Shown here piece after piece: positions 1-7,590 of a stretch of 8,263 nt of DNA. A program made the translations under genes and the position numbers. Origin of the DNA: an uncultured Clostridia bacterium (GTDB lineage: Bacteria; Bacillota; Clostridia; TANB77; CAG-508); contig CALXAS010000067.1 in assembly GCA_944386315.1 (NCBI GenBank), forward strand, positions 1 through 8,263, written 5' to 3'. The notes beneath the pieces are model-generated. The model was not told the origin of the DNA, searched no databases, and saw only the letters and a program-made list of their open reading frames with translations. The stretch's first letter is position 1; every line of letters begins with the position of its first letter.

Positions 1-1105
1 CATCTAGTAAGGTTACCACTATTCCTGCTGCACTATATAAAGCATCTCCTGTAGTAATTTTTCCTATATTATAGGTATTTACTATTGAACTATTTTGTAT
101 ACCACTCCCCGTAATTCCCCCGCACACAGGCATATTGTCACCCGTCGCTGTTCCATTTATTTCTCCCGTATTATAACAGTTTAGAATTTGACTAGCTCTT
201 AATTCTCCACAAATTCCTCCAGCATTATACTGACTTGTAATTGTTCCAACATTGTAACAACTTTCTATCTTTACACCATTTCTAGCATAACCTACTATTC
301 CTCCTGTATATCTAGCTATTCCTACAACAGTTGCTGCATTATAACAATTGTAAATACTGCTATTATTATAAGCATATCCCACAATAGCTCCCGTAGAAGA
401 GCTACCAGTAATATTACTCTCTGTAACACCCAAATTTTTGATAGTGGCATTTTTTACTAATGCGAATAAACCTTTTCCTTTTTCTGTGCTATTAACACTT
501 ACTCCACTGATTTTATAAAATTTTCCGTCAAATATTCCCATAAAGCATTTATTAATATCGTCGTCTGGATTTGTACTAGTGTCGTCATATTTTCCTATTG
601 GCTCCCATTCCTCATTGATATCCAACGTTATATCACTAGTTAAATATACATATTTTCCTTCATACGTATTTCCACTATTGACATCATCCCTAAAGGTTTT
701 TAATTCTTCTGCGGAACCTATTGCTATCATATTTTCTTCCGCTATTACTTTTCCTGTGCTATCGATATAATAGCTTCTTTCCGCTATCTGTAGCAAGAAA
801 CTTCCATCTCCATTTTCTGTTAGAGTATATGATGTATCTCCTAGTTGTGATTGTAGGGCTGTTTCTAGTTTTGTTTTATCTAATTCTAGAGTTCCTTGTG
901 CTTGTACAGATGCTACAGCAAGTTCTATTGCTTCCTTTTGCTGTGCTTGCATAGTTGCTTCATCCGCTGTTTGTACCTGTGTGATAATGCCATTTTCTCC
1001 TACTAACATACTGATAGATACTCCCGCTAAAATAATTAAAACTATGACGGTTACCACTAAGGCAATTAAAGTAATTCCACTTTCTTTATTCTTTTGTTTT
1101 TGCAT
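1..1105 (-). CDS. Prepilin-like surface protein with GLUG-type repeats (C-terminus cut by window edge)
   Basis: An open frame of 368 codons reads from ATG at 1105-1103 to the window edge without a stop, so the C-terminus is missing. The start is fixed by AGGAGG 9 nt upstream. Residues 1-9 are short and basic, followed by G10-ITLIA and one hydrophobic helix to about residue 35, then the GENGIIT segment (36-42). This matches prepilin-type leaders common in clostridial proteins, with predicted cleavage after G10. The glutamate usual at position +5 of mature pilins is alanine (A15). Residues 43-120 are a Gln/Ala/Glu-rich stalk and small domain; about 121-211 form a further domain. From GLFALVKNATIKNLGV (212-227) to the edge there are about four degenerate units with GGIVGY and CYN-x-G signatures, as in the GLUG family, which is expected to form a beta-solenoid. 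I infer a cell-surface or pilus-like adhesin-type protein; ligand and assembly machinery are not visible. The pseudopilin label is less certain than the repeat call. Confidence 0.85.
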   Translation of the reverse strand, partial: MQKQKNKESGITLIALVVTVIVLIILAGVSISMLVGENGIITQVQTADEATMQAQQKEAIELAVASVQAQGTLELDKTKLETALQSQLGDTSYTLTENGDGSFLLQIAERSYYIDSTGKVIAEENMIAIGSAEELKTFRDDVNSGNTYEGKYVYLTSDITLDINEEWEPIGKYDDTSTNPDDDINKCFMGIFDGKFYKISGVSVNSTEKGKGLFALVKNATIKNLGVTESNITGSSSTGAIVGYAYNNSSIYNCYNAATVVGIARYTGGIVGYARNGVKIESCYNVGTITSQYNAGGICGELRASQILNCYNTGEINGTATGDNMPVCGGITGSGIQNSSIVNTYNIGKITTGDALYSAAGIVVTLLD

Positions 1106-1107
1106 AA

Positions 1108-1151
1108 ATATAATCCTCCTCGCTTTTTATTCTCTATGAGAAGGATTATAT
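1108..1151 (-). promoter_or_regulatory. Inverted repeat that can sequester the ribosome binding site of the GLUG protein gene
   Basis: Plus-strand arms 1108-1121 and 1138-1151 are complementary over 14 positions with a single difference that becomes a G-U pair in minus-strand RNA; the loop is 16 nt (1122-1137). In the transcript the 3' arm contains the whole AGGAGG (1120-1115) and most of the spacer before the start codon at 1105. Folding would therefore block ribosome access. The 5' arm also contains the TATAAT candidate (1150-1145), so the repeat matters in RNA only if transcription starts upstream of 1151. Otherwise the dyad may act as a DNA operator. The repeat is directly visible; the function is inferred. 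Confidence 0.55.
1145..1150 (-). promoter_or_regulatory. Candidate -10 box for the GLUG protein gene
   Basis: The minus strand reads TATAAT, a perfect sigma-A -10 hexamer, 40 bases before the start codon. Seventeen bases upstream is AATAAG in an A-rich tract, which is a poor -35, and there is no TG extension. The hexamer lies inside the inverted repeat 1108-1151, so it may instead be only one arm of the RNA hairpin. The two readings compete. Confidence 0.35.
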
Positions 1152-1191
1152 CGTTTCTTTCTTTTTTCTTATTTTTTATTTTTGTTTTATA

Positions 1192-1215
1192 GTGATTACT
1201 TATTTCCATAATCAC
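1192..1215. promoter_or_regulatory. Short dyad GTGATTA-N10-TAATCAC, possible operator
   Basis: Two perfect 7-base arms, 1192-1198 and 1209-1215, flank a 10-base spacer. The dyad sits just beyond the terminator hairpin 1218-1253 and is centred about 65 bases upstream of the start point predicted from the TATAAT at 1150-1145, a position where activators often bind. There is no U-run on the far side in either direction, so it is unlikely to be a terminator by itself. It could also be a harmless second hairpin at the end of the upstream transcript. Confidence 0.25.
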
Positions 1216-1253
1216 AAAAAATCTAGCTTTTATTCTATTTTAAGCTAGATTTT
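1216..1253 (-). terminator. Rho-independent terminator of the glycosyltransferase-flavodoxin-ATPase unit
   Basis: Arms 1218-1229 and 1242-1253 form a perfect 12-bp stem around a 12-nt loop (core AATCTAGCTT). On the minus strand the stem runs directly into a stretch of six U (1221-1216), so it terminates in the minus direction, 48 nt after the stop codon at 1302. The stem is AT-rich with only three G-C pairs, which is usual in such a genome. On the plus strand the following T-run is shorter and interrupted, so that direction looks weaker. Confidence 0.7.
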
Positions 1254-1301
1254 ATACTATTTTTATTTGTGAAACTTTAAGAAATATCCCTCTATTTCAA
1301 G

Positions 1302-2978
1302 TTAGACTTCTTCTACAAATATTTCGTCATTTACAGCAACTACTGTATATTTTCTTAATTTACAGATAGCTACTATTTCTTCAAATTTGCTGTATTCCTC
1401 TATTTGTTTTCTTGCTTCTTTTTGTTTGTCTTCTACTTTTCCTTTTTCTCCTTTTTTCAAATATTTAAATTCTATCATTACAGAATAATAGCCTTTGTCA
1501 CTTTCCTTTGGTATTAACAATATATCTGGATATTTTCTTTGTACTTCCATCTCTGATTTTACTCTATAGATACCTAAATTCATTGCTATACTATAAAATA
1601 TTATTTTTATATATTTCTCATCAAATTTTTCATAATCCCTATTTGACAAATGATTTAAATATATATGCAATAATTCTGTTATTTTATTTATTTTTCCTTC
1701 TAAAGCTATTTCTTTTATGATATCTATGGAGTTATCTTCTATTTGTATATTCATTTGTCTTTGCATAGCATCTAAAAAATATTCTGAATAAATTTCTTTC
1801 ATCACTTTGTTTGGTATTCCTAATATAGGGTATCCTAATTCTTCGCCTTGTATGGTTAAATAGCCCAAATAATATAACATCGATATCATTTCTTTTTCTG
1901 TAAATTCAATAGCTGGATTAAATTTCTGTATAATTTCTTCTACAATTCCTTCTCCTGCAATTGTCTTTTTTATGATTTCTTCTCTCTTTTCTCCTATGCA
2001 TAAATCTATCATATTGGCTAATTTACTATAATCACTTGCTATATTCATATCTATTAATTTATTGGGTATTTCTTTCAATCTCACATAATCTGTTAAAAAG
2101 TATAAACACATATTTGAATTATATATTTTTTCTTTTCCTTTTAATGAAAACTGATATCCATCATAATTTTCCTTCATAATAGGTAGTATTTTATCTTGCT
2201 CTTCTCTAGTTATTTCTTGATTTTTTAACAATTGTACTAACTCTTCCTGTGTAAATCCCATCATTTCATTGAATTTTTCATCTTGTGTAATATCTTTTCC
2301 TATATTAAATCCTGACGTTAAGCTATCTAAAGTTATTGGTGCCACGCCTGTTATAAAAATTCTATCTACTACTGTTTCTGTTCCTTTTTTTAATATTTCA
2401 TACCATTTTCTTATCTTTCCATTTTTAGATACTAAATTTTTGAATTCTTTTGGAGAAAATCCCAATAATTCATTTGCAAAATGGTCATATTCGTCTATAA
2501 TAACATATATCTTTTCTTTCGGTTTTTGTAACTGAAATGCTTTGAATAAATTATTCAAGTTTTCTTCTGCTGATTGTTCTTGATTAGTATAAAAATCCAT
2601 TTCATATTTGATAACAAAAGATTGTAAAGATGATAGCACTTCATTTTTAAAGCCTTGTATGGTGCTTTCTACTGTAGACGTATCTATTCCCGAAAAGTTA
2701 AACTTTAAAATGTCATAACTGTTCTTGTTAAATGTGGGATATTTTCCTATATAGGTTTGCCCAAATAGTGTTTCAAATTTATCTTTTTTCTTTATATCAT
2801 AATAGTTTTCCATTACACTTGTAAATAGTGTTTTACCAAATTTTCTTGGTCTCAAAAATAGGATTCTTTTTTCTGATAAATTTTCTAATTCTTCTATATA
2901 TTTTGTTTTATCTACATATTCATATCCATCACGGATAATTTCTTCATAGTTACTAATTCCATATGGTAATTTTTTCAT
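1302..2978 (-). CDS. AAA-ATPase_like / PD-(D/E)XK nuclease-fold protein (DUF1703 type)
   Basis: At 558 residues this is the usual length for the family. The opening KKLPYGISNYEEIIRDGY and YVDKTKYI are hallmark sequences of the AAA-ATPase_like domain. The P-loop is RPRKFGKT (43-50), the family's variant in which Arg replaces the first Gly of Walker A. Walker B is IYVIIDEYD (157-165, D162 and E163), followed by RIFITGVAPIT (207-217) and the conserved YDGY (272-275). The C-terminal part (about 410-550) has a PD-(D/E)XK core: D485 in YPDILLIP and E503-F-K505, so the presumed metal-binding and catalytic residues are intact. No signal peptide or membrane helix is seen, so it should be cytoplasmic. 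The family is common in Clostridia, Fusobacteria and Bacteroides, often in many copies, and its role is unknown; nuclease activity is a fold-based inference. SD GAGAGG (2991-2986) lies 7 nt before ATG. It is the last gene of the unit, 20 nt after the flavodoxin stop. Confidence 0.9.
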   Translation of the reverse strand: MKKLPYGISNYEEIIRDGYEYVDKTKYIEELENLSEKRILFLRPRKFGKTLFTSVMENYYDIKKKDKFETLFGQTYIGKYPTFNKNSYDILKFNFSGIDTSTVESTIQGFKNEVLSSLQSFVIKYEMDFYTNQEQSAEENLNNLFKAFQLQKPKEKIYVIIDEYDHFANELLGFSPKEFKNLVSKNGKIRKWYEILKKGTETVVDRIFITGVAPITLDSLTSGFNIGKDITQDEKFNEMMGFTQEELVQLLKNQEITREEQDKILPIMKENYDGYQFSLKGKEKIYNSNMCLYFLTDYVRLKEIPNKLIDMNIASDYSKLANMIDLCIGEKREEIIKKTIAGEGIVEEIIQKFNPAIEFTEKEMISMLYYLGYLTIQGEELGYPILGIPNKVMKEIYSEYFLDAMQRQMNIQIEDNSIDIIKEIALEGKINKITELLHIYLNHLSNRDYEKFDEKYIKIIFYSIAMNLGIYRVKSEMEVQRKYPDILLIPKESDKGYYSVMIEFKYLKKGEKGKVEDKQKEARKQIEEYSKFEEIVAICKLRKYTVVAVNDEIFVEEV

Positions 2979-2998
2979 TGTATTACCTCTCTTTCAAT

Positions 2999-3469
2999 TT
3001 ATTTTTTCGTTAAATACTCCATAATGGGTATTAAATTTTCCTCTTTTACTAAAGAGCCTCCCATTTTCATGATGGGAATAACCTCTTTATCTTCCGGCTT
3101 GTTTTCTTTTATTCTTTGGTCTGTAACTAATTTTAATAATATTTTTGAAATACCTTTTAGCTTTGTATAATCAATGCCTCCTGGCAAATAGAAAAATGGT
3201 GTATTTACTTGATTCGTTTGTATCAATTTTTCATCATTTTCCTTACTATAAGGATTGATACCTACCGCTATTGTGCAAATGATATTGGCTCTGTGTTTTA
3301 TTTTTGAATAACCTTTTATTTGATCTGCAAATACCCAGGCCAAAAAAATGATATCTTCTTGTTCTTTCTTGTAGTCTTGTAAGGCAATGCAGTCTATTTT
3401 TAATTTTTCAGCTAACATTTCTGCATATTTCTTTGTATGACCTGTTTTACTCTCATAAACAATTTTCAT
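2999..3469 (-). CDS. Flavodoxin-like FMN-binding protein (Flavodoxin_5 type)
   Basis: The 156-residue protein opens with beta strand KIVYES and the loop S7-K-T-G-H-T12, the S/T-x-T-G-x-T FMN phosphate-binding motif of flavodoxins, followed by helix KKYAEMLAEKL. AWVFADQIKGYSK (44-56) corresponds to the conserved W/G-KIKG segment of this family, and FYLPGGIDYTKLKGISK (93-109) resembles the GG-x-DY-x-KL element of HemG-like/Flavodoxin_5 proteins. Its length suits a single flavodoxin domain without a [4Fe-4S] domain. It should be cytoplasmic and carry electrons; the redox partner is unknown. The start is 2 nt after the glycosyltransferase stop (TAG TT ATG), with GGAG (3483-3480) inside the end of that gene, so translation is probably coupled. 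Why an electron carrier is tied to a membrane glycosyltransferase is not evident from sequence. HemG-like protoporphyrinogen oxidase is a less likely alternative, as no haem genes are nearby. Confidence 0.82.
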   Translation of the reverse strand: MKIVYESKTGHTKKYAEMLAEKLKIDCIALQDYKKEQEDIIFLAWVFADQIKGYSKIKHRANIICTIAVGINPYSKENDEKLIQTNQVNTPFFYLPGGIDYTKLKGISKILLKLVTDQRIKENKPEDKEVIPIMKMGGSLVKEENLIPIMEYLTKK

Positions 3470-3471
3470 AA

Positions 3472-5010
3472 CTATTCTTCTCCTTTTATGACTACAAAGT
3501 CTCCTATTTTTTCTCCTCGTTCTAAACCATCGTACTGCTTAAATTCTGTATCCACAATTAATAGCTGGTTTTCTTCTAGATGCTGTATTTTTTCTTTTAA
3601 GTCTTCTTCCTCTCTTATTTCTTGATACTGTTTGCTGGTATCATTTCTAAATCGTATATAAAGAGCTAAGCATCCATCATTTTTGATATTATCATAGAGT
3701 ACTTGTGTTTCTTCCTCATTTTCTGCATATTGTAGTGCCCTATAAAATCCTCTAGAGAAACAACCTGAATTTTCTACTACTTGTGTGTAAGTTCCATAGA
3801 AATAGATTATAAAACAGACAAATAGCAGAATATAAAAGGTAAGTAAACAAGTGATATAGGTTTTCTTGTACTTTATTTTCTCATAAATACGATACATACC
3901 AATAGCTGCTACCATCATGAGAGGATACCAGATAATGTTCAAACGATTGACATTTGCTTCATTAATCACTATGCCAATAACAGTGCTAAGTAAAAGCCAA
4001 ATTTGCAATAAAAACGTGCCCGTTTTTTTGTCTATATCTTCTTGTTTTTTCCTATTTTTCCACTCTACTACAATTCCTATTAAAGAGAAAATCATGGTGA
4101 TATAGCCAATGGTTCCAAATGGTTTTGGTGTATTCCACTCTCCTCCATCTTCCTGCTTTACGAGTAGCTTTATGGTAGATACCATGTTTTCTCCTAGCTG
4201 TTCCAAGAAGTTCTCTGAGAAAAATAGCATGTCTTTTGTCCTAGATAAACTATCATAATAAGGAATGGTAATAGGACCTATTTGTATACTTTCCTGAATG
4301 TGCAGACCATTAATAGCAAACATGGTAACCAAAGGCATACTTATTAAAATAAAAATTGCCCCACAAATAAGAATTTGTTTCAAAGTGATTTGCTTTGTCC
4401 TATACAAATAAATTGCTATAACTAATAAGAACAAAGGTACAAAATAGATAGCAAGTCCATAACCGTACAGGCTAATCGCATAAAAAATCATAGATATACA
4501 CAAAATAGCTTTCTTTTTCTTTTGCAGAGCTATTACAAAAATATCTGTAGCAAATAAAAAGAAATGCGGAAACATATTACAATCTAAAGACCAAATAGAT
4601 TGCAATATATGCCATGGAGAAATAGCCACTAAACCAAGCGCTATGAGTCCTATCGTTTTATTTTTGGTAATTCTTTTTGTTAAATCATAACAAATAATCA
4701 TTCCTAGAATACTCACTATTAGCATTGGTAATCTTACCGCAAGCAAAGTATTTCCTAAAATTTTAACACTTATCACCATAAGATATAGTAATATAACACT
4801 CTGTCCTCCCCAACCTTGCAAATACACAGGAAAAGATATTTCTCCAATATCTTTTCCTGTTTGTGCAATCGATACAGCATTTACAGCTGTCATAATTTCG
4901 TCACTATTCATTTCTCTAATGGCTGTTGGAAATTCATAAATTCTTACTGCTATTCCCAATAACACTAAAATAAGAAATAGGTATTTTTGATATTTTTCTA
5001 TTTTTTTCAT
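3472..5010 (-). CDS. Multi-pass GT-C glycosyltransferase, GT39/ArnT-like
   Basis: The 512-residue protein has about 11 hydrophobic segments between residues 10 and 405 and a soluble C-terminal part (about 411-512). The first extracellular loop carries MNSDE with D37-E38, the acidic pair expected in the catalytic loop of GT-C enzymes of the PMT/ArnT type, followed by the aromatic/Gly-rich YLQGWGGQS (63-71). SPWHILQSIWSLDCNMFPHF (131-150) resembles the conserved SPWH...-x-N loop region of bacterial GT39-like proteins. Such enzymes move a sugar from a polyprenyl-phosphate donor to a protein or lipid acceptor on the outer face of the membrane; donor and acceptor cannot be read here. The start is supported by AGGGGA about 6 nt upstream, and a likely extended -10 lies about 30 bases before ATG. 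It leads a unit with the flavodoxin (2-nt gap) and the AAA/PD-(D/E)XK gene. A pure O-antigen ligase or polymerase is less likely because the DE pair is so near the N-terminus. Confidence 0.85.
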   Translation of the reverse strand: MKKIEKYQKYLFLILVLLGIAVRIYEFPTAIREMNSDEIMTAVNAVSIAQTGKDIGEISFPVYLQGWGGQSVILLYLMVISVKILGNTLLAVRLPMLIVSILGMIICYDLTKRITKNKTIGLIALGLVAISPWHILQSIWSLDCNMFPHFFLFATDIFVIALQKKKKAILCISMIFYAISLYGYGLAIYFVPLFLLVIAIYLYRTKQITLKQILICGAIFILISMPLVTMFAINGLHIQESIQIGPITIPYYDSLSRTKDMLFFSENFLEQLGENMVSTIKLLVKQEDGGEWNTPKPFGTIGYITMIFSLIGIVVEWKNRKKQEDIDKKTGTFLLQIWLLLSTVIGIVINEANVNRLNIIWYPLMMVAAIGMYRIYEKIKYKKTYITCLLTFYILLFVCFIIYFYGTYTQVVENSGCFSRGFYRALQYAENEEETQVLYDNIKNDGCLALYIRFRNDTSKQYQEIREEEDLKEKIQHLEENQLLIVDTEFKQYDGLERGEKIGDFVVIKGEE

Positions 5011-5039
5011 CTGTTCCCCTACTTTGTTTCGTTTTTGCT

Positions 5040-5048
5040 ATTCTATCA
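5040..5048 (-). promoter_or_regulatory. Extended -10 promoter candidate for the glycosyltransferase unit
   Basis: The minus strand reads TGATAGAAT, a TGn-extended -10 with hexamer TAGAAT (5045-5040). The hexamer ends 30 bases before the ATG at 5010, leaving a leader of about 22-25 nt that includes the SD. A -35 match at 17 bases is poor (TTTCTT in a T-run), which the TG extension could offset. This suggests the three-gene unit is transcribed separately from the ABC operon. Confidence 0.4.
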
Positions 5049-5054
5049 TATTCC

Positions 5055-5081
5055 TTTAAAAAAAGAAAGCATTTTTTTAAA
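5055..5081. terminator. A/T-only hairpin at the end of the ABC permease gene, weak terminator candidate
   Basis: Arms 5055-5064 (TTTAAAAAAA) and 5072-5081 (TTTTTTTAAA) are perfectly complementary over 10 bp around a 7-nt loop, and the repeat overlaps the permease stop codon (5079-5077). On the minus strand the distal arm supplies a run of seven U. Without any G-C pair the stem is weak, so read-through into the glycosyltransferase gene is plausible. It may be partly bidirectional. Confidence 0.3.
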
Positions 5082-7590
5082 TACTCTCTTTTCTAATTGT
5101 CTCTATGATGTTTTGTTGATTTATTTTGTTGGTTGTATATTTCATCATCCCCAATAATATAAGAAAAACGGCTAAGATAGAAATTCCTATTGCTTGCACA
5201 GGAACTATATATTCTATAATAAGATTAGACTGGAATGCTAAATAAATACTGTAAGAGGCTAATATTCCCAATGGAATTCCAAAACATAAAGCTTTTATTG
5301 TATAAAACATACTCTCTAATCGTATCATTCGATGAAACTCTTTTTTCGTCATTCCTATGGCTTTTAGGCTTGCAAATTCTCTTTGCCTTACTTGCATACT
5401 TGTTGTAATTGTATTAAATATACTAGTAATTCCTATACAAGAAACAGAAAAGATAAAAGTATACAAAAATATAGAAATGGTTATATACATACTATTTTCT
5501 TCTCTTTCTTGTTTTGTTACGTTCCATAAATCTAAATACATATTTTCATAATTTTCTTTTATATAGTTTTCCATTAGCTCGTCTTGCTGAGTTTGTATAT
5601 ACAATATAGCACTATTAGGATGATAACCTATTTTATGAAAATAGGCATCTATCCATTCATCACTTACCACCAAGTATGCCATATTAGAATTTGTTAGTCC
5701 TAAAGGAGTTTCTCTAGTAACAGCTATCAATTCTATAGGAACTATTTCCTCTTCTGTTTGATAAATAGAAATTGTATCTCCAGCTTGATAATCATACATT
5801 CTAAATACAGCATTTTTCGTTTTTCCATCCACTTTTACTTCATCTGTTTTATAATCTAGTAAAATTCCTTTATCTTTTGCATTCTCATAAGATAACCCTA
5901 GTTTCTTTAAAAATCTTAAGTATTCTTCTTGCCCCAAAGATTCTATTAAGATAGTTTCTGTCTGATAGTTATTTTTCGTAACCATATATTTCGTTTCTTG
6001 TGCATAATGTTCTTCTGCTCCTTGTACATTTGCCCAAGTACTCCTATTCCATTCATAAGTTTCTATTTTATCGTCCTGTGCTATTTTTCTTAAAGAATCA
6101 TCTTCTTTTCCGAAAACAGCAATGTCAAATTTATAATTTTTGTAATAAATGTTTGTTAACTCAAAAGCATAAATGGTAAAAGAAGACATCGCAATAAAAC
6201 AAGCTACACTCACTACAATAGAAAGAACAACCGGTCTATACTGTTTTTTATTTCTTTTTAAATTTTTATACGCTATATCTCCTCCTACACCAAAGAACTT
6301 TTTTATCCATTTAGGTGCTTTTATTTTTTTAATATTTATTTTTATATCTTTACTAGCCTTTATTGCTTCTAAAGGAACTATTTTGGAAACCTTTTTTGCT
6401 ATTTTCCTAGCGGATAAATAAATAGTAACTATACTGAATAAAACACCCGCTATAATAGCTAAAAAATTTGTAGAGAAAAGAAATTCCATACCAAACAAAT
6501 TTCTTTTAGCTAATTGCTCTGTTATCTTTAACAATGCATAAATAGTAAAAATACCTAATATAACTCCTATTGGTATTCCAACTAACCCTAAGTAAAAAGC
6601 CTCATAGAATATACTTTTCTTTATTTGTTTGGACGTTGCCCCTATAGAAGCCAACATTCCATATTGTTTTATTTTTTCTGTAATAGAAATTTGAAAACTA
6701 TTTTTAATACAATATACAGATGTAATCATAAGAAGAAAAAGGAGAATGCCTCCTACTGCATATATCATATTAGATGTTTGGTCGTGAAAAATTCCCATTT
6801 CTACTGCCATTAACTTATCATTGATAATAAGTGGATAAGTAGAAGCTTCTTGTTGAATGTTTTCTTCTGTTTGACGGATTATACTCTCTTCCCAATTTTC
6901 TAATTCTTTTTCCTGTACATTTAATATTTGGGCAATTGTTTTTATTCTTTGCGTTACATCTTGAAACCTTACATATATATTCCAATTTTGCATGGAAAAA
7001 CTTTTGTCTATTTTTCCTATCATTGTATAATAATTACTGTCAAATGTCTCCACAGACAAGTCTGTAATTTCTACAATTCCGACTATTGTATACTGTTTTT
7101 TGATGGATTTTTGCATTTCATTTTGTAGTTCTACTTCTATAGAAGAACCTATGGTAAAATGGGTATTTCCGTTTTCGTTTATTTTATTAGAAATTACTAT
7201 TTCGTTTTGTTGCTTAGGGAAGTTCCCCTCTAGCAATTTTATCCCCAATTCTTCCATTGCTTTTTCAGAGAATCCTAATAATTGAATAGAAGTATTTTCC
7301 CCTTCTTTTTCTAAAAAACTATACCCTATATTTTGTGTTACGTAACTTGTTTCTATGTTACTGTTTTGTTGTATTTTTTGATATGTATCCATCGAAACAT
7401 TTTGAAAAGCATAATGGTAATTTCCATATGTTTTCTGTATATATGTATGCATAGAAGTTTGAAAACTCGACAATAAAGTAATTACTCCTGTTATTAGTGC
7501 TGAGGATAAAATAATACCAATAATTGTTACTGTTGTTTTCCTTTTATTTAGCCTTAAGTTTTTCACCGCTAATTCACGTAACACTTTCAT
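5077..7590 (-). CDS. ABC transporter permease with two FtsX domains
   Basis: The 837-residue protein follows the long FtsX-permease layout. It has TM1 at about 20-42, an extracellular MacB_PCD-like domain (about 45-270) and TM2-4 at about 275-295, 330-352 and 374-394. A cytoplasmic linker (about 395-445) leads to TM5 at about 452-476, a second extracellular domain (about 477-698), and TM6-8 at about 702-726, 762-786 and 795-816. The coupling-helix signatures are intact in both halves: EKIKQYGMLASIGATSKQIK (305-324) and RQREFASLKAIGMTKKEF (735-752). Such permeases act with a LolD/MacB-type ATPase as mechanotransmission-type transporters for lipids, lipoproteins, peptides or antibiotics; the substrate is unknown. 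BceB-type resistance permeases differ in having one large loop, and no two-component genes are visible. The ATG is backed by GGGGAG (7603-7598) 7 nt upstream and overlaps the ATPase gene by 17 bp, giving translational coupling. The N-terminus KVLRELAVKNLRLNKRKT is the standard membrane-entry sequence. Confidence 0.93.
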   Translation of the reverse strand: MKVLRELAVKNLRLNKRKTTVTIIGIILSSALITGVITLLSSFQTSMHTYIQKTYGNYHYAFQNVSMDTYQKIQQNSNIETSYVTQNIGYSFLEKEGENTSIQLLGFSEKAMEELGIKLLEGNFPKQQNEIVISNKINENGNTHFTIGSSIEVELQNEMQKSIKKQYTIVGIVEITDLSVETFDSNYYTMIGKIDKSFSMQNWNIYVRFQDVTQRIKTIAQILNVQEKELENWEESIIRQTEENIQQEASTYPLIINDKLMAVEMGIFHDQTSNMIYAVGGILLFLLMITSVYCIKNSFQISITEKIKQYGMLASIGATSKQIKKSIFYEAFYLGLVGIPIGVILGIFTIYALLKITEQLAKRNLFGMEFLFSTNFLAIIAGVLFSIVTIYLSARKIAKKVSKIVPLEAIKASKDIKINIKKIKAPKWIKKFFGVGGDIAYKNLKRNKKQYRPVVLSIVVSVACFIAMSSFTIYAFELTNIYYKNYKFDIAVFGKEDDSLRKIAQDDKIETYEWNRSTWANVQGAEEHYAQETKYMVTKNNYQTETILIESLGQEEYLRFLKKLGLSYENAKDKGILLDYKTDEVKVDGKTKNAVFRMYDYQAGDTISIYQTEEEIVPIELIAVTRETPLGLTNSNMAYLVVSDEWIDAYFHKIGYHPNSAILYIQTQQDELMENYIKENYENMYLDLWNVTKQEREENSMYITISIFLYTFIFSVSCIGITSIFNTITTSMQVRQREFASLKAIGMTKKEFHRMIRLESMFYTIKALCFGIPLGILASYSIYLAFQSNLIIEYIVPVQAIGISILAVFLILLGMMKYTTNKINQQNIIETIRKESI

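Noticed and set aside
200..480. Possible DNA tandem repeats or CRISPR-like array in the GLUG region
   Set aside because: The periodicity is at protein level and degenerate; no identical DNA repeats with regular spacers are present.
579..954. Plus-strand open frames opposite the GLUG protein gene
   Set aside because: They overlap an uninterrupted minus-strand gene with a strong SD and recognisable domains; their Phe/Leu/Ser-rich products are typical antisense shadows.
1273..1303. Imperfect hairpin (AACTT/AAGTT and GAAATA/TATTTC) at the stop of the AAA-ATPase gene
   Set aside because: The arms are interrupted by a bulge, the structure overlaps the stop codon, and a far better terminator lies 48 nt downstream.
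6173..7285. Plus-strand open frames opposite the permease gene
   Set aside because: They lie wholly inside the well-supported FtsX permease, have no convincing start signals and encode low-complexity hydrophobic sequence.
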